A DNA stretch of 64,000 bases from Castanea sativa (Eukaryota > Streptophyta > Magnoliopsida > Fagales > Fagaceae). A program made the translations under genes and the position numbers. Position 1 is the stretch's first letter. Each line of letters starts with the position of its first letter. Under the pieces are notes generated by a model. The model was not told the DNA's origin. It did no database searches and was given only the letters and a program-made list of their open reading frames with translations. This document shows, piece by piece, positions 58,765-64,000 of the stretch. The stretch covers positions 38,141,501 to 38,205,500 of the forward strand of contig NC_134013.1 of NCBI RefSeq assembly GCF_040712315.1, in the 5' to 3' direction.

Positions 58765-59100
58765 TATATATATATATATATATATTTGTGTAGATTTCTT
58801 ATCGGTGGCATTTAGGGCATTTACTTTTGGCATTACTTGAAGACATTTGAGGACATCTTCTATTAGTCCTAATTATATTATGCTACACTTTTTGTATTGT
58901 TATAAAACATCTTGTGTTATTGTATGTGTTGCAAACAATTATTGTATAGATGGATTAAATTGGATACTTGTTTTATTTTTTACTTGTGGAATGTATGGAT
59001 CGTTTTCTTATAAATGTGTTGTTGAAATAAATGTGTTATTTAAATGTGAGGTTTTAATAATGTAATGATAGGTTATAGGTTAATATCAAAGCCATGAAAA
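58478..59100. other. CACTA 3' noncoding region with TA microsatellite
   Basis: This is the 3' untranslated and intergenic part after the transposase-type gene. A (TA)n run broken by a T tract spans 58722-58785. No other gene recognised. Confidence 0.7.
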
Positions 59101-59651
59101 AATTAAAAATAGAAAATTAGTTTTAGCGACGAATTTTTCCGTCACCAAATATAGCAACAAAAAATTGTTTTAGTGACGAAATATTTCGTCGCTATATGCA
59201 AAAGAATTTTGTAAGAAATAGTTTTAGTGACAAAACCTTTCGTCACTATATGTGCCTGGATTTTCTCAAAAATAGTTTTAGTGATGAACTTTTTCGTCAC
59301 TATATGTACCCGAAAATAGTTTTAGTTACGAAATTTTTCATCACTAAATATGATTTAATACACTGAAGTGTTTTTGGTGATAAAATATTTTCGTCGCTGA
59401 ATAGTGTTTTAAGCGAGGAAAACATTTAGCGACGAAATGTGTTCGTTGCTAAAAGTTTTAAAAAAAAAAAAACTAATCGAAATTTTAGTGACAAAATTTT
59501 TCGTCGCTAGGACCTTTAGCGACGGGGTATTAGCAACGAAATGAGTTTCATCACTAATTAGTAGATTTTGTCGATAAAGGTCCTTAGAGACAAAAAATTG
59601 GACTTTTAGTGACAAATATTTTTGTCACTGAAAATACATTTTGTTGTAGTG
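59100..59651. repeat. right subterminal and terminal repeats of CACTA element
   Basis: Dense copies of TTTTAGCGACGAAA / TTTCGTC(G/A)CTA in both orientations end in ACATTTTGTTGTAGTG, the reverse complement of a CACTACAAC-type terminus. Confidence 0.88.
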
Positions 59652-60202
59652 ACATTACTCTGAGGCCCAGGGTTGATTTAGGGCCTAATCTCGTGAAATC
59701 TTGATTTAAGGAATTATTTATAGAAGAATAAACTTATTTTTGGAAAAGAAAAGTCCCAAGAAACCCTAAGTGTGCATATGCATACACTCGTATGTGCACG
59801 CACACTTGAAGCTTGAGTATGTGTACTTAGAGTATACACACGCATGCCTCAAGTATGCGCACGCATTTAGGGTTCCAAAAACTATGAAAGGAAATATTTT
59901 TGGACATAAATTTGTGTAGAGCGAATTTCTCATAGTTAAGGAGGTGTCCCACACCCCTATTTTACCATTATAAAAAGTCATAAAAGGCTTTTCAAAAAGA
60001 GGAAAAAATATACAAGATTCAATAGAAAATTGTGAATCAAAGAAGGAGCTTTTAACACAAAACATCCTCAAGTCAAGTTTTACTTGGTTGGGATATATTT
60101 TGGTCTTGGCCTTTGAGTTCTAAAGCTTACTAAGCTTATAGTTTTGTTGCAAATTAGATTGATTGAGGGGAACGGTCAAATCAAGCTCTAGAGAGTTCTT
60201 GT
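59652..60202 (+). repeat. middle of the split Gypsy 3' LTR
   Basis: This continues the LTR started at 28457. It contains a run of alternating purine-pyrimidine motifs such as TGTGCATATGCATACAC and TGCGCACGCA at 59770-59870. No gene. It is interrupted at 60202 by a solo LTR. Confidence 0.55.
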
Positions 60203-61196
60203 TGTTAGGACATATATGAATCATGTTAGGAACATATGTCATGTAGAATTGGCTAACCTTTTGACAAAACGCACTTTACTTGTAATTGGGTAGATCTAGG
60301 ATGTGTTTAATACTTCAAGGAACAAAGTTTCAATTCCAATTGTTAAGCCATGCAAATCTGACCAAGAATTAAGTGAAGAAGTACTGGATTTTAAAGCTCG
60401 ATAGCTAGCTCAACATATAGAATCTATCGAGGTTTAAAAGGCAACTTTAGCCCGATGCTCGACAGTTGCTCGATAAATAAACTATCTATCGAGATTATGA
60501 AAATTAGTTTTCAGATCTGATTTCACTCCAATCCATGTATACATGTTTAGGTTTTCTTTTCTCATAACCCTAGACATATATAAAGATTATTTTAAAGGCC
60601 GTCACATAAGAGAATACAATAAGAACATATGCAAAAGTGACCGAGTGCCTTATTCTCTCTGAAAGAAGCTACTGCATTTTTGTGCCTTAGGGTTTTGTAA
60701 CCAAATGCTTCTTGATCTTCATCTTGATGAAGTGAAGAACTTTGCAACCAACAATCTTCTTCAAGTTGGTGTGTTAGTCACGTATTAGGAGCCGTGCATG
60801 ATTGGTTAGTCATGTATTGGGATCTGTGGAAAAGGACGGCGTTCATATATTGAAGAGTTTAGAGGTTCTGAAACGGTAAAAGGTTTCTACTGTAAGTTCA
60901 TCTACGGGGATCATAGAGTCTAAGGACAAAAGTTTTGTACTAGATCTGAAACTTCTTTTTACTATAGTGAATTGTTTTTAGGAAAGGTTTCCCCCCAGTT
61001 TTTTACTGTGAAACTAGTTTGTTTCATTGATTTTTCTGGTTTATCATATCTTGTCTTATTTAATTTTCGTTGTGCATGATATTGACATAATATTGATGTT
61101 TGTTTGTTTTAACAAGTTTTATACATAATAAATCTAATTAACAACTTAGGTTTAAAACTTGTTACTTCTATCAATCGGGGTCTAAATTTTCCAACA
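60203..61196 (+). repeat. Sirevirus-like solo LTR
   Basis: The 994-bp LTR starts TGTTAGGACATATATG and ends TTTTCCAACA, with a perfect TSD CTTGT (60198-60202 and 61197-61201). It is of the same family as the LTRs at 3712-4708 and 51956-57913. Confidence 0.95.
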
Positions 61197-61201
61197 CTTG
61201 T

Positions 61202-61242
61202 GTTGAGGTAAATATTCAAATTTTGGCCCTTCACTTTCTTAG

Positions 61243-61290
<48 letters not shown>

Positions 61291-62215
61291 TTTATTGCTT
61301 TGATATGTTTATGCTCGTTTAAGTTTGTGTTCTATTCGTATTAGAAGCATGATAGGTTGTTAGATTTTTTTTTTGTTGCTTTGTTTTCTATTTTGGTTGC
61401 CGGGTTTGAGTTTCTAGGCATGAATGTGTGCGCATGCATGAAACGCATACTCGAAGTGAGCGTACACATACTCGAAGTGTGCATACGCATAAAACTAGGA
61501 TGCGCATGTACACATGTCCAGAAACCCAGATTCACTTTCATGTTTAGTCTCTGCTTATCCTATTTTTCATATGATAAGTCTTGGGTCAGTGCTTTAGCAT
61601 TTTTTTTTTTTTGTTTAGAATATGATTAGGGTTTTATTGGTTAAATGCCATGAACATGCATTGATGCATAGGTGTTGTAATGTTGTGAGATAAGTGAAAT
61701 AAGTCATGCATAAATCACATGAACATGTATTTGAGTGTTTGAGCATGAGTTCTTAATATGCTTGGTTGAATGCCATGAGTTTTGGTTTAATGCTTGAATG
61801 CTTAGGTGTGCTCGTTTAATCTACCTTGTGATGTTACTACCTTGGGTGATTCGTGTTTAATGTTATGATAGATAAATCTAGGTTTGGGGGTGATATACCA
61901 TGTTGATTGCTTTAGATGCATGTTAGAGTGTGTGTGTGTGTGAGTCTAGAATAACATGTTAGAAAACCTTTTGATGAGATTAGGATTTGGAACACAATAA
62001 GTAGAGGTGACTCATAGGTCGGGTGGGGTTGGGTGCCTAACATCTTCTCATCCCCATATCTAAACTCCAGACATGTGCTCTGATAAAGATCATTCCTTCC
62101 ACAAGAGTGCTATATTTATGGTTCTTAGACCAATCTAGGTGGTGACTCCATTTACACCCTCCACCATGGTCCACCCTAGGCCAAGGCATACTTCCGACGA
62201 TTGGAAAAACCCTTC
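61202..62215 (+). repeat. right part of the split Gypsy 3' LTR (right end approximate)
   Basis: The LTR continues with a (TA)n run at 61245-61289, then CGCATACTCGAAGTGAGCGT-type motifs at 61430-61510 echoing 59770-59870. It ends in a GC-richer part with TAGGTGGTGACTCC near 62137, a motif common at the ends of large plant Gypsy LTRs. The exact end and TSD were not found. No gene recognised. Confidence 0.5.
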
Positions 62216-62702
62216 CAACTCTTCATAAGCACTTGCGCCAACACTTACATTAGTGATCCTTCAAATGAATGGAAGAGAAATTTATCAAGTGAACAAGATG
62301 GTGATTCTACAAAGTTTCAAAAAATTGATGTTGAAAGCAATGTACAGCTCAAGGAAAACAAAAGGAGTTATTCATTGACTACTACAAAGCAGCAAAGGAA
62401 GAAGATACAAAGAGTACTTTAAATTTGTCTTTCAATTTACTAGAAATATTGATTAATTTGTTCTTTAAATTTATCTTTCATACATTTATTGGATAATTGA
62501 GGATGTTAAGGATTGGAATCTTAAGTTTAATTTTAATTTAAGTTTGATATATATTTTTCATTTGGTAATTTAAAGTTTCATATCAAGGATAGGAATTTCT
62601 GAGACTAGAATCCTAATGTACAATCAAAGAGGAAGAAACAAGAAATTGTTTAAATCTTCATATATAATAGTTTTTTCGTGTATCGCACGAATTAGCAACT
62701 AG
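62216..62702 (+). mobile_element. probable Helitron 3' end (hairpin plus CTAG)
   Basis: The sequence ends with a perfect six-base stem, TTCGTG (62675-62680) and CACGAA (62686-62691) with loop TATCG. Seven bases later comes CTAG at 62699-62702, followed by T. Hairpin, short spacer, CTRR and a T flank are the defining 3' signature of plant Helitrons. The 5' TC end was not located, so the left limit is arbitrary. A 73-codon Lys/Gln-rich open frame (62201-62422, ending TKQQRKKIQRVL) lies inside or partly inside and is unrecognised. Confidence 0.6.
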
Positions 62703-63207
62703 TGTCTCTTTGTTGCAATAACTTTGTATCAAAAGAGCTTTTTTTCTTGTATTGACATATATATTTGAGTAGTCAATTCATGTCACGAAAGAATGCAATA
62801 AGTTTCACTGCAATCACGGTAAATGCGTTTAAATTGCATAGGTAAAAGTACATTTACATTTGTTGAATTGAATCGCATATAAGTCAGTATCTGCAGGAGG
62901 CTCCTATTTGACAGTAAAAACATGAAATCTGCGTGCTTCCTCTAGTACCCGCACTGACTGGGCCCAGATCTCTCTTAACCCACAAGAAAGCTAACAAATT
63001 GGTAGGAGAAATTTTAAAGAACAAATATTATAAAAAAGAGTCAGCCAGACTAAGTCAAGCTTTCAAAAGCCATGTTCTTTTTATCCATCTCCAAAACCAT
63101 ACTGTATGCTCACTTTGTCATTATGCTATAATAAACTCTCTCTCTCTTTCTCTCTTGCCGCTGATCGAGCTTTTGCTTTAGCTGTTGTTAAAATATTTCA
63201 GTTGGCC
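62703..63207 (+). promoter_or_regulatory. MYB gene upstream region and 5' leader
   Basis: This 505-base interval lies between the Helitron-type end and the MYB start codon. A TATA candidate, TATAAAAA, is at 63029-63036, which would put the transcription start near 63060. A CT repeat (CTCTCTCTCTTTCTCTCTT, 63137-63156) lies in the expected leader. No repeats matching the elements to the left were seen here. Confidence 0.5.
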
Positions 63208-64000
63208 ATGGGAAGAGCTCCATGTTGTGACAAAGCTAACGTGAAAAAAGGGCCATGGTCACCTGAAGAAGATGCCACTCTAAAGAGATACCTTGAGCAA
63301 CATGGCACCGGTGGCAATTGGATTGCCTTGCCTCACAAAGCAGGTCTCTTTCCCGCTGAACATTATATTGTTTCTTGCTTTTGAAAAACTGTTTACCCCA
63401 TTTCTTGCTCTTTGCACGTTTTCTCAAAATCCCTTTTTGCCTTGTCAATGATTCTTCTATGTTTTAGGCCTCAAACGTTGCGGCAAGAGTTGTAGGCTGA
63501 GATGGCTGAATTATCTCAGGCCGGATATCAAGCGTGGAGGTTTTACAGAGGAAGAAGACAGCATTATTTGCACTCTCTATGGTAGACTTGGAAGTAGGCA
63601 AGTCAACTAAATTTTACACGTACTTCTTTGTGTAATTATGTTCTTTCTTTGTTTTGTGAACCTGGGTTCTTTTTTTCTTTTTTTAATCATATATATGTAT
63701 ATTTTAAATTTAATATTTAAAATTATTTATGTTATTGGGATTAGGTGGTCTGTAATTGCTTCCCAATTGCCAGGGAGAACAGATAATGATATCAAGAACT
63801 ATTGGAACACCAAGTTGAAGAAAAAGCTATTGGCAGCTGGAAATGCTTGTCCCAAGAGTGCCACAACTAACAGAAGCCCCGATGAGACTAGCAACAGTAT
63901 TAGTCATCTGAACTTGGTACAGATTTCAGCTTCAATTCCAAAAGCTGAAAACTATGATTATGGGAGTTCATCTTGTTTCTATACAAATTCCAATACACTA
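63208..64000 (+). CDS. R2R3-MYB transcription factor, 5' part (subgroup 14-like, RAX/MYB36/68/87 group)
   Basis: Exon 1 is 63208-63343, exon 2 is 63468-63597 (130 nt, the usual R2R3-MYB size) and exon 3 runs from 63745 past the window edge; 174 residues are visible. The start [20 protein letters not shown] is the typical R2R3 opening. R2 has Trp17, Trp38 and Trp58; R3 has Phe71 (replacing the first Trp, as usual), Trp90 and Trp109, with the recognition helix [20 protein letters not shown]. The family binds DNA in the nucleus; this subgroup acts in axillary meristem and root endodermis programmes, and the exact orthologue is not assigned. Intron 1 is GT-AG; intron 2 starts GC (AG|GCAAGT). No frame breaks are visible. 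The variable C-terminus, needed for a firm subgroup call, is mostly outside the window. Confidence 0.92.

Larger units (their letters stand above)
28506..59651. mobile_element. 31-kb CACTA (En/Spm-type) DNA transposon with nested retroelements
   Basis: The left end CAACTACAACGAAATGTA mirrors the right end, which read in reverse complement is CACTACAACAAAATGTATTT. Both ends are followed inward by dense subterminal repeats of GCGACGAAA and TTTCGTCGCTA in both orientations. A degenerate spliced gene of the plant Ptta/En/Spm type lies at 50398-58477. The expected 3-bp TSD is not clean (CGG left, ACA right), and the left tip has an extra A, so the element is old. Retroelement insertions make up roughly two thirds of its length. 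No DDE-type (Transposase_21-like) transposase ORF was seen. Confidence 0.8.

Noticed and set aside
62201..62422. 73-codon ORF as a host gene
   Set aside because: No recognisable domain; it overlaps a Gypsy LTR end and a probable Helitron, so it is only mentioned within that feature.

Overview
The window is nuclear DNA from a flowering plant, most likely a woody eudicot. A Fagales-type genome is possible, but this is a weak impression. The evidence is spliced genes, plant-specific LTR-retrotransposon lineages, a CACTA transposon, a tRNA-derived SINE, a Helitron-type terminus and an R2R3-MYB gene at the right edge. Almost everything left of about 62.7 kb is nested transposable elements. Most boundaries could be fixed from TG...CA LTR ends plus 5-bp target-site duplications (TSDs).

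Layout. (1) 1-5689: Sirevirus-like Copia sequence, made of a 3' internal part with an extra ORF, a single LTR (3712-4708), then a primer-binding site and a broken gag. (2) 5690-6420 and 26598-27125: two halves of a minus-strand Gypsy-type LTR split by a 20.2-kb Tat/Retand-like Gypsy element (6421-26592, TSD GGTTG). That element carries gag, protease, RT-RNase H, a second (archaeal-type) RNase H, integrase and an antisense spliced gene near its 3' LTR. It is interrupted by a Copia solo LTR (10188-11601) and a full Copia element (12514-22116), which itself holds another solo LTR (14933-16250). (3) 27126-28456: the 3' internal end of another Gypsy (Tat/Ogre-like) element. Its 3' LTR starts at 28457 and resumes at 59652-60202 and 61202 to about 62215. 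(4) 28506-59651: a 31-kb CACTA (En/Spm) element inserted in that LTR, with matching ends, GCGACGAAA-type subterminal repeats, internal satellite-like repeats and a degenerate spliced Ptta/En/Spm-type gene. Inside it lie Copia solo LTRs, a broken minus-strand Copia element with a SINE in its leader, a full Copia element (41491-49655) inside a solo LTR (40622-50198), and a gag-only Sirevirus-like element (51956-57913, TSD CTAAT). (5) 60203-61196: a Sirevirus-type solo LTR (TSD CTTGT). (6) 62216-62702: sequence ending in a Helitron-type hairpin plus CTAG. (7) 63208-64000: the first three exons (174 codons) of an R2R3-MYB gene resembling subgroup 14 (RAX/MYB36/MYB68/MYB87), truncated by the window.

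One 1.4-kb-LTR Copia family accounts for at least seven separate insertions or fragments in both orientations, including insertion of members into other members. A tandem duplication of about 3 kb or more, followed by LTR-LTR recombination, best explains 30.4-40.6 kb. Nearly all pol genes are pseudogenes. The apparently intact coding regions are the gag of the 51956-57913 element and the MYB gene. No rRNA, tRNA gene or CRISPR array was seen.
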